Part shown: positions 25,296-33,417 of the stretch, piece after piece
Layout of the letters: each line of letters begins with the position of its first letter
How positions within the stretch are numbered: the stretch's first letter is position 1
Source of the DNA: Prevotella sp.
GTDB taxonomy: Bacteria > Bacteroidota > Bacteroidia > Bacteroidales > Bacteroidaceae
Direction: 5' to 3'
DNA: 62,733 bases
Assembly (NCBI GenBank): GCA_017477435.1
Contig: JAFUVV010000004.1
Coordinates: 1 to 62,733 of the forward strand
Translations under genes and position numbers: made by a program
The notes under the pieces: generated by a model
What the model was told of the DNA's origin: nothing
What the model saw: the letters and a program-made list of their open reading frames with translations, nothing else
The model's database searches: none

Positions 25296-26519
25296 ATGAA
25301 CTTATTCAGACTCGTCTGCATCATCGCATGCATACTCATTGGAACATCGGCCACTGAGGCACAGTTAGGGAAATCGATACAAGACTTCGGAGTGAAGCCC
25401 ACAAACAGCCCGAGCATCAATCGGGAACGCCTGCAGAAAGCCATCGACGAGATGTCGCCGAAGGGCGGAGCACTATACGTGGAACCCGTAGAAGGAGGAT
25501 ATCCCATCGACGGAGGAATCATCCTGAAGAGAAATGTCTCCCTCATCGGCGTTCATGGTCCTACGGGACGCGGCACAGCAGTTGCCGACAGAACCAAGCC
25601 CACAGGCTCGCTGTTTGTGATAACCGACCGCGAACACCCACTTCTCACTGTAGAGTCAGCCACGCAGGTGCGAGGAATACAGTTCTATTATCCCGAACAG
25701 ACGTTCGACAACCCCGACCGCATAATCCCCTACCCCGCCACAATACAGATGTCGCAGACCAATCCCGTGCAGGGTGTCACGCTCTCGTGCCTCACCTTCT
25801 ACGGCGAATACATGGCAATGGACTTTCGTGCAAAGGCGCCTCAGATATGCGAGCAGATACTCTTCGAACACTGTTACGGCTACCCGCTCAGCGGACAGTT
25901 CATCGCCATCGACCGCTGCTACGACATCCCACGCATACTCCACTGCCATGTGAACCCGGCAAACATGCGTGAGTTCGGACGCAGCTTCCATCGTCAGGTC
26001 GTCGACGCCGTCGTCGCAAAGAAGACATACACCTACTCCATCGACCACACCGACAACGCCCAGCTCATGGACCTCTTCACCTTCGGAGTCTACGGAGGTA
26101 TACTCCTCGGCAACGAGACCTACGGACAGCTCACAAATTTCAACTTCGACTGCGTCAGCATTGGCATCCACAAACTCGGCTCCAACTGGATTAACCGCAA
26201 CTGGCAAATAGCCCAGGGATCGATCATCGCCAACGTCGGCGAACGTCTGGAAGACATCCACCCCATTCTCATCGAAGGCAAGGGCCACACAGCGCTAACT
26301 AACGTCGAAGCCTTTTCCGGCGGCAACAGCGCGCTCACCACCCTCGGCGCATCATGGGACTACATCACCATCCGCGACGAGGCAACAGTCACGATGACAG
26401 GATGCCGCATGCAAGGCTACAAAGCCGACTCGCCAATCCACGTCGCACCCACCGCTACGCTCCGCGCAGTGGCATGCATCGACCGCGACAACGAAATCTT
26501 TGAGAAAAATATAGAGTAA
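25296..26519 (+). CDS. Exported right-handed beta-helix protein (pectate-lyase superfamily)
   Basis: 407 residues. Signal peptide MNLFRLVCIIACILIGTSATEA. After a short domain that opens like many phage and PUL beta-helix proteins (IQDFGVKPTNSPSINRERLQKAIDEMSPKGGALYVEP, about 29-65), the rest is repeated short strands and turns (LLTVESATQVRGIQFYYPEQ, VQGVTLSCLTFYGEYMAMDF, QLTNFNFDCVSIGIHKLG, TALTNVEAFSGGNSALTT) typical of a parallel beta-helix. Such proteins are polysaccharide lyases, GH28-type hydrolases or carbohydrate-binding scaffolds. No diagnostic lyase or GH28 catalytic triad is evident, so activity is open. 31 bp after the GH2 remnant; it converges with aroB. Confidence 0.72.
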   Translation: MNLFRLVCIIACILIGTSATEAQLGKSIQDFGVKPTNSPSINRERLQKAIDEMSPKGGALYVEPVEGGYPIDGGIILKRNVSLIGVHGPTGRGTAVADRTKPTGSLFVITDREHPLLTVESATQVRGIQFYYPEQTFDNPDRIIPYPATIQMSQTNPVQGVTLSCLTFYGEYMAMDFRAKAPQICEQILFEHCYGYPLSGQFIAIDRCYDIPRILHCHVNPANMREFGRSFHRQVVDAVVAKKTYTYSIDHTDNAQLMDLFTFGVYGGILLGNETYGQLTNFNFDCVSIGIHKLGSNWINRNWQIAQGSIIANVGERLEDIHPILIEGKGHTALTNVEAFSGGNSALTTLGASWDYITIRDEATVTMTGCRMQGYKADSPIHVAPTATLRAVACIDRDNEIFEKNIE

Positions 26520-26531
26520 ATTGTCCTCTCA

Positions 26532-26614
26532 CTATCAAGCACAGATAGCGACACTGTCAAGCACAGATAGTACGTCTGTCAAGTACAGATAGTAAGACTG
26601 TCAAAGCTTGACAG
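26532..26614 (+). repeat. 22-bp periodic quadruple dyad array, family B
   Basis: Four 17-bp units start at 26532, 26554, 26576 and 26598, 22 bp apart: CTATCAAGCACAGATAG, CTGTCAAGCACAGATAG, CTGTCAAGTACAGATAG and CTGTCAAAGCTTGACAG. The last has fully complementary 7-bp arms, as the last unit does in copies 1, 4 and 6 of family A. Spacers are CGACA, TACGT and TAAGA. The inner AAGCACA resembles the AAGCCCA of family A, but the arms are different. It lies between convergent genes, 12 bp from the aroB stop. Confidence 0.92.
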
Positions 26615-26625
26615 TGGAATAATGG

Positions 26626-27606
26626 TTACCCTTCGCGGAGGAAGTCAAGAGCTTCCAGTATGGTCTCATCGCTCTCTTGCTGATTGATGAGCGGTTGGCC
26701 GATGCCGGCAAGGAGAGTGAAGTTGATTCCATCTGCTGTGTTTTTCTTGTCGTGCTGCATGAACTGCAGAAGTTCGGGATAGTCGTCGCAGGTGATGGCA
26801 GGACGACCATAGTGCTCACGGATATATGTCACCACTTGCCGCATGGTTTCTGTGGGGAATCCTTTTGCGACGGCCGACATGTAAAGTGCCGCCACGAGTC
26901 CGTGGGCAACGGCATAACCATGGAGCATGACATGACCTCGCTTAATGGAGAGCGACTCGATGGCGTGGCCGATGGTGTGACCGAGGTTAAGCGCTTTGCG
27001 AAGATTTTTTTCAAGTGGGTCTTGCTCCACGATGTGCTTCTTTACGTCTGCCGACTGACGGATCATGGTGTCGAGCCGTTCGTAGTCGGGATTGAGAATA
27101 TCGAAGGTGAGTATGTCAGCAAGCATTGCAGAACTTGCAAGCAGTGCATGCTTTATCATCTCAGCATAGCCAGAGAGGAGGTTTTCACGGTCGAGTGTGC
27201 GGAGCATCCGCGTGTCGATTATGGTATCCTCGGGTTCGGCGAATGCTCCTATCTCGTTCTTCAGTCCTCCGAAGTTTATTCCTGTCTTCCCCCCTATCCC
27301 GGCGTCGACCATAGCGAGCAACGTGGTGGGGATATTAATAAATTTCATCCCCCGCTTAAACGTGGCCGCTGCGAAGCCTCCAAGGTCAGTCACCATTCCT
27401 CCTCCGAGATTAATGAGCAGCGAGTGGCGTGTAGCGCCATGGTCCTGCAGCTGCTGCCAGACATATGTGAGGGTGTCGAGGTTTTTAGCCTCGTCGGATG
27501 CAGGTATAGTGATGACGTGAGCATCGGTGTATGCAGGGTCGTTGCTGAGCAATGGCCAGCAATACTGCAAAGTGTTTGTATCGGTGAGGATGAAGGTTTT
27601 GTCCAT
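26626..27606 (-). CDS. aroB: 3-Dehydroquinate synthase
   Basis: 326 residues, slightly short for AroB (about 350). Second step of the shikimate pathway: DAHP to 3-dehydroquinate with NAD and a divalent metal. Motifs: HSLLINLGGGMVTDLGGFAAATFKRGM (GGGxxxDxxGFxA, about 65-91), FINIPTTLLAMVDAGIGGKTGINFGGLKNEIGAF, GYAEMIKHALL (metal Glu), KALNLGHTIGHAIE (metal His) and MLHGYAVAHGLVAA (metal His region). All metal ligands are present; the N-terminal NAD-binding strands are compact. A TATAG-rich stretch (27610-27660) separates it from hslR upstream. Confidence 0.95.
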   Translation of the reverse strand: MDKTFILTDTNTLQYCWPLLSNDPAYTDAHVITIPASDEAKNLDTLTYVWQQLQDHGATRHSLLINLGGGMVTDLGGFAAATFKRGMKFINIPTTLLAMVDAGIGGKTGINFGGLKNEIGAFAEPEDTIIDTRMLRTLDRENLLSGYAEMIKHALLASSAMLADILTFDILNPDYERLDTMIRQSADVKKHIVEQDPLEKNLRKALNLGHTIGHAIESLSIKRGHVMLHGYAVAHGLVAALYMSAVAKGFPTETMRQVVTYIREHYGRPAITCDDYPELLQFMQHDKKNTADGINFTLLAGIGQPLINQQESDETILEALDFLREG

Positions 27607-27660
27607 ATTTTTTGGAGGGATAGAGGATATAGATAATATAGATGCTATAGAAACTATAGA

Positions 27661-28080
27661 TTAAACATCATCGAAATCGTCGTCTTCGTCGAAACCGAAG
27701 GTGAAAGGATCGGTGAAAGCATCCATGGCGCGGCGTTCTTTCTTTGTTGGGCGGCCTGTGCCACGCTGACGGTCAATGAATCCGCTTATGCGGCTCATTT
27801 CCAGAAGTTCGTATTGCTCTTTGGGGGTGACGTTCTCATAGACCTCCGGTATCAGCTTTGCACCAACCCGCATTTCAATAGTCTTCAGTATGCGGAACGA
27901 ATAAGTGATTGGCGGTTTCTTTACACTGACCACTTCTCCTTCCTTCACCATACGGCTCGGTTTCACGTTTACACCTCCGATAGTCACGCGTCCATTCTTT
28001 ATGGCATCGACAGCAATGGAACGAGTCTTGAATATTCGTGCCGCCCAAAGCCATTTGTCTATTCTTGCGAGGTTTGGCAT
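27661..28080 (-). CDS. hslR: S4-domain RNA-binding heat-shock protein (HslR/Hsp15-like)
   Basis: 139 residues. The N-terminal S4 domain [50 protein letters not shown] (about 4-53) is the RNA-binding core of Hsp15, which rescues stalled 50S subunits carrying tRNA. The C-terminal part is basic, then ends in a very acidic tail ([10 protein letters not shown]). It overlaps the 3' end of pth by 22 bp, so translation is likely coupled. Function in Bacteroidetes is inferred by family. Confidence 0.88.
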   Translation of the reverse strand: MPNLARIDKWLWAARIFKTRSIAVDAIKNGRVTIGGVNVKPSRMVKEGEVVSVKKPPITYSFRILKTIEMRVGAKLIPEVYENVTPKEQYELLEMSRISGFIDRQRGTGRPTKKERRAMDAFTDPFTFGFDEDDDFDDV

Positions 28081-28649
28081 GGTTTGGGTTGTTTGTTGAA
28101 TTGATTCATCGTGAGGTCTATACCAGCAAGGACAAAGCTCTTTATTGCTTCCACAGCACGGTCTATAGCAGGCTGCAACTTGCTTTTCTCCTCTTCATCG
28201 TACTTCCCGAGCACCCAGTCTATCTGCATTCCGCGCGGGAAATCGTTGCCTATTCCCATACGCATTCGTGCATATTGCGGCCCGATGAGTTGTTCTATGT
28301 GTCCGAGACCATTGTGGCCTCCTCCTGAGCCGGCAGCCTTGATGCGGATTGTTCCCAATGGAAGGGCGATATCGTCAACGACGACGAGCATATGGCTCTG
28401 GTCGATATTTTCTTTGTTGAGCCAGTAGCGCACGGCATTACCGCTGAGATTCATATAGGTGGTAGGCTTCAGAAGAAAAAGCTTTCTTCCTCTCAATGAG
28501 GTTTCGGCGACATACCCATAGCGTCTGTCGGCAAACGGAACGCCTGCCTCATGCGCAAAGGCATCAACTACCATGTAGCCAGTATTGTGACGAGTCTCGG
28601 CGTATTCATCGCCAGGATTTCCGAGTCCTACTATGAGATATTTTTCCAT
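28059..28649 (-). CDS. pth: Peptidyl-tRNA hydrolase
   Basis: 196 residues from the ATG at 28649, which begins [32 protein letters not shown], the standard Pth N-terminus; an ATG ten codons earlier would add an atypical leader. The catalytic His is in RHNTGY (about 21), Asp in [16 protein letters not shown] (about 94), and [14 protein letters not shown] with [12 protein letters not shown] complete the active site. It recycles peptidyl-tRNA released early from ribosomes. Flanked by rplY upstream and hslR downstream, a translation-related cluster. Confidence 0.96.
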   Translation of the reverse strand: MEKYLIVGLGNPGDEYAETRHNTGYMVVDAFAHEAGVPFADRRYGYVAETSLRGRKLFLLKPTTYMNLSGNAVRYWLNKENIDQSHMLVVVDDIALPLGTIRIKAAGSGGGHNGLGHIEQLIGPQYARMRMGIGNDFPRGMQIDWVLGKYDEEEKSKLQPAIDRAVEAIKSFVLAGIDLTMNQFNKQPKPCQTSQE

Positions 28650-28705
28650 TATCCTTTTTTTAGAATCCAAAGATTCCAAAGTTTATCTGAATATTTCTAT
28701 GTCAG

Positions 28706-28752
28706 AAAAAGAAAAATCCCTCCAAATCCCATTTCGGGAGATGGAGGGGATT
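28706..28752 (-). terminator. Terminator between rplY and pth
   Basis: On the minus strand AATCCCCTCCATCTCCC (complement of 28736-28752) pairs with GGGATTTGGAGGGATT (complement of 28715-28730) over a short GAAAT loop and is followed by TTTTTC. It lies 14 bp after the rplY stop, so pth is either partly readthrough or has its own start signal. Confidence 0.8.
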
Positions 28753-28765
28753 GTCTTTGAGAATA

Positions 28766-29386
28766 TTATTCTGCCTCAGTTGTCTCTTCCTCGGTCGTTT
28801 CTGCAGCAGCGGCGGCGGAGAGAGCCTGACGCGTCATCTTGATTGTGCAGACGACAACCTCTGGGCTTGTTACGAGCTCAAGACCTTCGTAGCTGAGCTG
28901 GCCGACCTTGATGCTCTTACCGATCTTCAGGTTTGTTACATCGATGTCGAGAGTCTCTGGAATCTGCTGATAAGGAGCACGCACATCGATCTTACGGACG
29001 ACGAGGTTCATACGTCCACCGTCGCGCACACCCTGTGCCAGTCCGTTGAGCTTCACTGGAATGCCGATAGTGATAGGCTTCTGGTCGTTCACCTCGAGGA
29101 AGTCAACATGGAGCAGTGCGTCGGTGACGGGATGGAACTGGAGTTCCTTCATCACTGCTGTGTGAGACTCACCGTCGATGATGAGGTTGATAACGTAGAT
29201 ATGAGGAGTGTAGACCACCTTGCGGAGTTCAGTCATCGGGCAAGCAAATGCCATTGCTACTGGCTTGCCGTCTTCCGTAGCGTGTCCGTAGAGGTTGCAA
29301 GGTACGAGACCTTCTTTTCTCAATTGTTTAGAAGCTTTCTTTCCAAGGGCTTCGCGCTTCTGACCTGTTACATTAATCTCTTTCAT
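28766..29386 (-). CDS. rplY: 50S ribosomal protein L25/general stress protein Ctc
   Basis: 206 residues, the two-domain (TL5/Ctc) form. The N-terminal 5S rRNA-binding domain reads MKEINVTGQKREALGKKASKQLRKEGLVPCNLYGH (about 1-35), followed by the beta-barrel C domain (HTAVMKELQFHPVTDALLHVDFLEV, GIPVKLNGLAQGVRDGG, LNRKIDVRAP-like LVVRKIDVRAPYQQIPETLDIDV). The acidic, Ala-rich tail AAAAAETTEEETTEAE is common in Bacteroidetes. It is expressed from a consensus promoter with a leader of about 115 nt. Confidence 0.96.
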   Translation of the reverse strand: MKEINVTGQKREALGKKASKQLRKEGLVPCNLYGHATEDGKPVAMAFACPMTELRKVVYTPHIYVINLIIDGESHTAVMKELQFHPVTDALLHVDFLEVNDQKPITIGIPVKLNGLAQGVRDGGRMNLVVRKIDVRAPYQQIPETLDIDVTNLKIGKSIKVGQLSYEGLELVTSPEVVVCTIKMTRQALSAAAAAETTEEETTEAE

Positions 29387-29500
29387 AATGTGTTACTCTA
29401 AATTAAGTTTGTAAAATGTTTTGTGCCTTAATTCGCCATCACACGAGACGAGTTATTGAGCATCGGCGAAATATTGTTCCGCTCAGGCATACTCAAAAAA
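29387..29500 (-). promoter_or_regulatory. Leader of rplY with possible stem-loop
   Basis: The predicted 5' UTR, about 115 nt, begins near 29500. The words GAGTAT (complement of 29489-29494) and ATGCTC (complement of 29458-29463) can pair and enclose a GC-rich region, giving an imperfect stem-loop. Ribosomal-protein leaders often bind their own product, but no known motif is recognised. Confidence 0.3.
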
Positions 29501-29506
29501 GCGGTG

Positions 29507-29538
29507 CAAAGGTACTCCTTTTCTGCCTGTTGTGCAAA
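29507..29538 (-). promoter_or_regulatory. Promoter of rplY
   Basis: TTTG (complement of 29535-29538), 20-bp spacer, TACCTTTG (complement of 29507-29514). Confidence 0.75.
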
Positions 29539-29617
29539 TTTTTTACGTAGAAAGTTTCTCTTTTATAGCATCAAAAGCAAAAAATCATGGTCAAAAAAGA
29601 AAATCTTTTCCTGTTTT

Positions 29618-29649
29618 CTTGTTTTATCGGCGGAAAAGAACTATTTTTG
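29618..29649 (+). promoter_or_regulatory. Putative promoter of the nusB operon
   Basis: CTTG (29618-29621), 20-bp spacer, TATTTTTG (29642-29649). The transcript would have a leader of about 120 nt before the nusB ATG. The -33 box is one base off consensus. No gene is visible in 29650-29778. Confidence 0.55.
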
Positions 29650-29778
29650 CAAAAGAATACATGCCTGAGACAGGCGCGCCTTGGCATGCGACGTACAGTA
29701 TAGACTACTTATCATCATTTGCCAGGCGCGGTGTTGAGCATTCGAGTTATAATAATTGTGTAAATTAATTGTTAGAGA

Positions 29779-30720
29779 ATGATTAATCGCGAGCTTATCA
29801 GAATTAAAGTTTTACAGTTGGTGTATGCCTATTATCAAAACGGATACAACAACATCGACAACGCAGAGAAAGAGTTGTTTTTCAGTCTTTCCAAAGCCTA
29901 CGACTTATATAATTATATGTTGCTGCTCATTGTGGCAATCACTCGTGAGGAGGAATATCGCGTTCAGCTGCTCACCCAGCGTGCAGAGCGCGAAGGGAAG
30001 CCACTGCCGTCGACCAAATTCGTGAACAATCGCTTCGTCACCCAACTGGCAGAAAACCACATGCTCGAGGATTTCGTTGCCGACAAGAAATTATCGTGGA
30101 GCGACGATATAGAAGTGGTGAGGCACATCTGCAACATGATTGAGCAGAGCGACATATATGAGAACTACATGGTTAGCGGCGTAGATTCCTACGATGAAGA
30201 CCGCGAGATATGGCGACGCATATACAAGCAGCTCATACAAGACAACAGCGAGATTGACTCTCTTCTCGAGGACAAGAGCCTTTATTGGAACGACGACAAA
30301 GAGATTGTCGACACATTCGTCATCAAGACTATCAAGCGTTTTTCCCCAGAGAACGGTCGCGACCAGGAACTCCTTCCCGAGTATAAAGACGAAGAAGACA
30401 AGGACTTTGCACGCCGGCTGCTCCGTGCCACGATAATGAATGCCGACCAATACCAGCGCTACATGAGCGAGACATCGCGCAACTGGGATTTCTCCCGACT
30501 GGCATTCATGGATGTCATACTCATGCAGATAGCCATCGCCGAAATGACTACATTCCCAGGCATTCCGGTCTCTGTCACAATAAACGAATATGTAGATCTT
30601 GCCAAGCTCTACAGCACCAGCCGCAGCGGCGGATACATCAACGGCATGCTCGACTCCATTGCACGATATCTAAACGCAACAGGCAGAATATTCAAGCCTA
30701 TGGAGGACAAGCGCAAATAA
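29779..30720 (+). CDS. nusB: Transcription antitermination factor NusB, long Bacteroidetes form
   Basis: 313 residues; twice the size of E. coli NusB (139), as usual in Bacteroidetes. The start MINRELIRIKVLQLVYAYYQ resembles the NusB first helix, and the C-terminal half carries the recognisable core: LLRATIMNADQYQRYMSETSRNWDFSRLAFMDVILMQIAIAEMTTFPGIPVSVTINEYVDLAKLYSTSRSGGYINGMLDSIAR. NusB binds boxA RNA with S10 in rRNA antitermination. First gene of a nusB-yajC-ybbR-coaE unit. Confidence 0.93.
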   Translation: MINRELIRIKVLQLVYAYYQNGYNNIDNAEKELFFSLSKAYDLYNYMLLLIVAITREEEYRVQLLTQRAEREGKPLPSTKFVNNRFVTQLAENHMLEDFVADKKLSWSDDIEVVRHICNMIEQSDIYENYMVSGVDSYDEDREIWRRIYKQLIQDNSEIDSLLEDKSLYWNDDKEIVDTFVIKTIKRFSPENGRDQELLPEYKDEEDKDFARRLLRATIMNADQYQRYMSETSRNWDFSRLAFMDVILMQIAIAEMTTFPGIPVSVTINEYVDLAKLYSTSRSGGYINGMLDSIARYLNATGRIFKPMEDKRK

Positions 30721-30759
30721 AATAAGGAGAAAGACTTTATTTAATTAAAACAAAACAAT

Positions 30760-31077
30760 ATGACACAGATTATTCTTCAGGCCCAGACTCAGGGCAGCGG
30801 TATGAGCATGCTCATCATGCTCATCGCCATTTTTGCAATCATGTGGTTCTTCATGATCAGACCACAACAGAAACGCCAGAAAGAAATCCGCGCATTCCAG
30901 AATGCACTACAGCCAGGCACAGAAGTCGTGACAGGTGGCGGACTCTATGGAACAGTGAAAAACGTCGACTTTGCACGCAACATCGTTGAAGTGGAAGTGG
31001 CACGTGGCGTCGTGCTGAAAGTAGACAAGAACTACGTCTTTGCAAGCGCTGCACAGCAGACAGGAGCCAACGCATAA
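30760..31077 (+). CDS. yajC: Preprotein translocase subunit YajC
   Basis: 105 residues. Single-pass inner-membrane accessory of SecDF: hydrophobic helix MSMLIMLIAIFAIMWFFMI (about 16-34), immediately followed by RPQQKRQKEIRAFQNALQPGTEVVTGGGLYGTVKNVD, the conserved YajC cytoplasmic core, and VLKVDKNYVFA. 39 bp after nusB. No secDF is in the window. Confidence 0.94.
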   Translation: MTQIILQAQTQGSGMSMLIMLIAIFAIMWFFMIRPQQKRQKEIRAFQNALQPGTEVVTGGGLYGTVKNVDFARNIVEVEVARGVVLKVDKNYVFASAAQQTGANA

Positions 31078-31117
31078 TGCCCGAGAAAGGATTAGCGTTG
31101 GTTGACGATCAACAGAA

Positions 31118-32092
31118 ATGGGAATAAAAAGCAGACTTAAACAAACGAGGGAAGCCCTGTTCAAAATGCTGAACAGGGATTTCCTCGTTTTCCTTTTCTT
31201 CCTTGTCTTGAGCGGAGCATTCTGGTTGTCGATGACTCTCGATGAAACCACCGACCGCGAGTATCCCGTTGCGGTGATACTCACAAATGTGCCGGAGAAT
31301 GCAGTGATCACAACCGACATGGCCGACACGATCCATCTCGTACTGCGCGACAAAGGTATGACCCTCATGACCTACTGGCTCGGCAAAGGAATAGCTCCAG
31401 CAACATTCAACTTCTCGAAATACGCCTCAACAGAACACCTGAAAGGCACCATCACGTCTGTGGACATCCAGAAGGCAATAACCAAAAACCTCCATGGCTC
31501 AACAAAGATAGTATCGATGAAGCCAGAGCGACTGGAGTTTTACTTCAACTATGGACAGAAGAAAGAAGTGCCTGTCAGACTGACAGGAAGGATGGATCCG
31601 GCCGGAAGCTATTATCTTGCATCGACAAAGATAGAACCATCTACCGTAGCCGTCTACGCAAGCCAGCGGCTGCTCGACAGTCTGAAATCGGTAACGGCAC
31701 GCATCGACATCACCAACTACGAAGACACCGTCATTAAAGTGATACCCCTCACTCGACGCACAGGAGTAAAATGCGTTCCCGCGGAAGTAAAGGTCACTCT
31801 TTGTCCCGACATTCTCACCGAGCAGACAATAGAAGTTCCCATCACTGCCGTCGGTCTGCCACCTGACAAGATACTACGCACATTCCCTGGAAAAGTGGAA
31901 GTCAGTTTCAATGTCGGTGCAAGCATATTCCGACAGATACATCCAGAACAGTTCACCGTGGAGGCCAACTACAACGACATCGTCGCCAAACCCTCAGAGA
32001 AGTGTACGCTCAAACTCATCGCTTCGCCGCAGACTGTGCAAAACGCTCGCCTCGTGAACACACAGGTGGACTATCTCATCGAACAAAGATAA
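31118..32092 (+). CDS. YbbR-like domain protein (CdaR-like)
   Basis: 324 residues. One N-terminal membrane helix (DFLVFLFFLVLSGAFWLSM, about 20-38) and a large extracytoplasmic part of about three YbbR-type beta repeats (EYPVAVILTNVPENAVITTDM; KEVPVRLTGRMDPAGSYYLASTKIEPSTVAVYA; IEVPITAVGLPPDKILRTFPGKVEVSF). In Firmicutes CdaR proteins regulate the c-di-AMP cyclase CdaA, usually encoded next door; here no cyclase gene is adjacent. The nusB-yajC-ybbR-coaE neighbourhood is typical of Bacteroidales. Precise role unknown. Confidence 0.85.
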   Translation: MGIKSRLKQTREALFKMLNRDFLVFLFFLVLSGAFWLSMTLDETTDREYPVAVILTNVPENAVITTDMADTIHLVLRDKGMTLMTYWLGKGIAPATFNFSKYASTEHLKGTITSVDIQKAITKNLHGSTKIVSMKPERLEFYFNYGQKKEVPVRLTGRMDPAGSYYLASTKIEPSTVAVYASQRLLDSLKSVTARIDITNYEDTVIKVIPLTRRTGVKCVPAEVKVTLCPDILTEQTIEVPITAVGLPPDKILRTFPGKVEVSFNVGASIFRQIHPEQFTVEANYNDIVAKPSEKCTLKLIASPQTVQNARLVNTQVDYLIEQR

Positions 32093-32120
32093 AAAGACAG
32101 TTGATTATTTATCTGATATT

Positions 32121-32714
32121 TTGTCAACTCGTTTCATTACAGCACTCACTGGAGGAATCGGCTCTGGAAAGAGTTTCGTTGCCTCGCTACTAAGGAAAAG
32201 GGGCATAGAAGTCTACGACTGCGATTCTGCAGCCAAACGACTCATGCGTGAGTCGACAGAGCTGCAGAAACAGTTGTCGGCACTAATCGGAAAATCTGTT
32301 TTCGACGACGGCCAGCTCAACAAGCGTGCAATAGCTGAGTTTCTCCTCGAGAGCGAAGGAAACAAGCAGGCCGTGAACAATATTGTCCACCCTGCCGTGG
32401 CACGCGATTTCGAACAATCGGGACTATCGTGGATAGAAAGTGCAATACTTTTCGAAAGCCGATTCAATGAACGTATCCACATCGACCGCGTAATTTGTGT
32501 TACAGCGCCAAGACGAGTGAGAATACGCCGAATAATGGAGCGCGACAACATAACTGCGGATCAAGCCAGACAATGGATCGACCGCCAGACACCCCAGCGA
32601 CTAACAGCACAACGGTCAGACTACATCATCGTCAATGATGGTATTGAAAATGTTGAAGAACAACTGGAAACGATAATGAAAACGATGACGATAAACGATA
32701 ACGATAACGATTAA
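32121..32714 (+). CDS. coaE: Dephospho-CoA kinase
   Basis: 197 residues. Last step of CoA synthesis. The P-loop is in FITALTGGIGSGKSFVASLLRKRG (about 5-28), VYDCDSAAKRLM holds the Asp of the CoA site, IVHPAVARDFE and ESAILFESRFNERIHIDRVICVTAPRRVRIRRIMERDNITADQARQWIDRQ form the lid and adenine region. The start is TTG: no in-frame ATG lies between the ybbR stop and the P-loop. The last residues (TMTINDNDND) are encoded by a tandem AACGAT repeat that continues beyond the stop, so the C-terminal tail is set by the repeat. Confidence 0.9.
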   Translation: MSTRFITALTGGIGSGKSFVASLLRKRGIEVYDCDSAAKRLMRESTELQKQLSALIGKSVFDDGQLNKRAIAEFLLESEGNKQAVNNIVHPAVARDFEQSGLSWIESAILFESRFNERIHIDRVICVTAPRRVRIRRIMERDNITADQARQWIDRQTPQRLTAQRSDYIIVNDGIENVEEQLETIMKTMTINDNDND

Positions 32715-32757
32715 CGATGACGATAAACGATAACGATTAACGATAACGATAAACGAT
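32680..32757 (+). repeat. AACGAT microsatellite across the coaE stop
   Basis: About a dozen imperfect copies of a 6-bp word (AACGAT with variants ATGACG and AAACGAT). The coaE TAA is inside it. The same word occurs at 42965-43015, 49130-49160 and inside the U32 gene. Confidence 0.85.
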
Positions 32758-32773
32758 AAAAACATAATAAAAA

Positions 32774-33214
32774 ATGGAAACAATCATCTCTGTTTCTGGG
32801 AAACCAGGACTCTATCGCCTTGTATCGCAAGGCAAAAACACTCTCATAGTAGAATCACTCGACGAGCAGCGCCGCCGCATGCCTATCTTTGCATCCGACC
32901 GCGTTACAAGTCTCGCCGACATAGCCATGTACACCGACGAAGAGGATATCCCGCTCTGGCAAGTGCTTAAGAATATGGGAGAAAAGGAGCAGAACAAGGT
33001 TTGCTCGATTAACTATAAGAAATGTCCGTCGGAAGAACTGAAAGCCTACTTCGGCGAGGTGCTGCCCAACTTCGACCGCGACCGAGTGCGCGACTCCGAT
33101 ATCAAGAAGCTCATCCAGTGGTACGACATTCTCGTGAAAGCCGGCTTCACCGACTTCGAGGCAACACTGAAGCCCACTGAAGGCGACAACATCAGCGACA
33201 GGGAAGAAATGTAG
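32774..33214 (+). CDS. DUF5606 family protein
   Basis: 146 residues, cytosolic by sequence. It starts METIISVSGKPGLYRLVSQGKNTLIVESLDEQRRRMPIFASDRVTSLADIAMYTDEEDIPLWQVL, the conserved N-terminal domain of a small family confined to Bacteroidetes, with a helical C-terminal half (EELKAYFGEVLPNFDRDRVRDSDIKKLIQWYDILVKAGF). Function not known. The fold of the first 60 residues looks like a small SH3-like barrel (inference). 60 bp after coaE; a strong terminator follows. Confidence 0.85.
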   Translation: METIISVSGKPGLYRLVSQGKNTLIVESLDEQRRRMPIFASDRVTSLADIAMYTDEEDIPLWQVLKNMGEKEQNKVCSINYKKCPSEELKAYFGEVLPNFDRDRVRDSDIKKLIQWYDILVKAGFTDFEATLKPTEGDNISDREEM

Positions 33215-33241
33215 GAAAAGAAGACTTCTTGTCAATAACAA

Positions 33242-33300
33242 AATAAGTTGATTTGCGACCAAGACAGATAGATTTGGTCATAAAATCAACTTATTTTTTA
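33242..33300 (+). terminator. Terminator after the DUF5606 gene
   Basis: AAATAAGTTGATTT (33242-33255) pairs with AAATCAACTTATTT (33284-33297), with a second block GACCAA/TTTGGTC inside, followed by a T-run. It is AT-rich and near-symmetric, so possibly bidirectional. The 33301-33417 stretch after it holds only repeat fragments. Confidence 0.85.
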
Positions 33301-33417
33301 TGGGCTGAAGTTTCGCAAGTGCTCAACTTCTTAGGATAGAGGTTATAAGTTTTTGGGGGAGGCTGAGCCTGTTAGGTGCTCTCTATAGATAGAAGATGGA
33401 CTGTTTTTACTTTATAT

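Noticed and set aside
26532-26614. Terminator of aroB
   Set aside because: The last unit can form a hairpin, but no T-run follows on the minus strand and the four-unit periodicity is not explained by a terminator.
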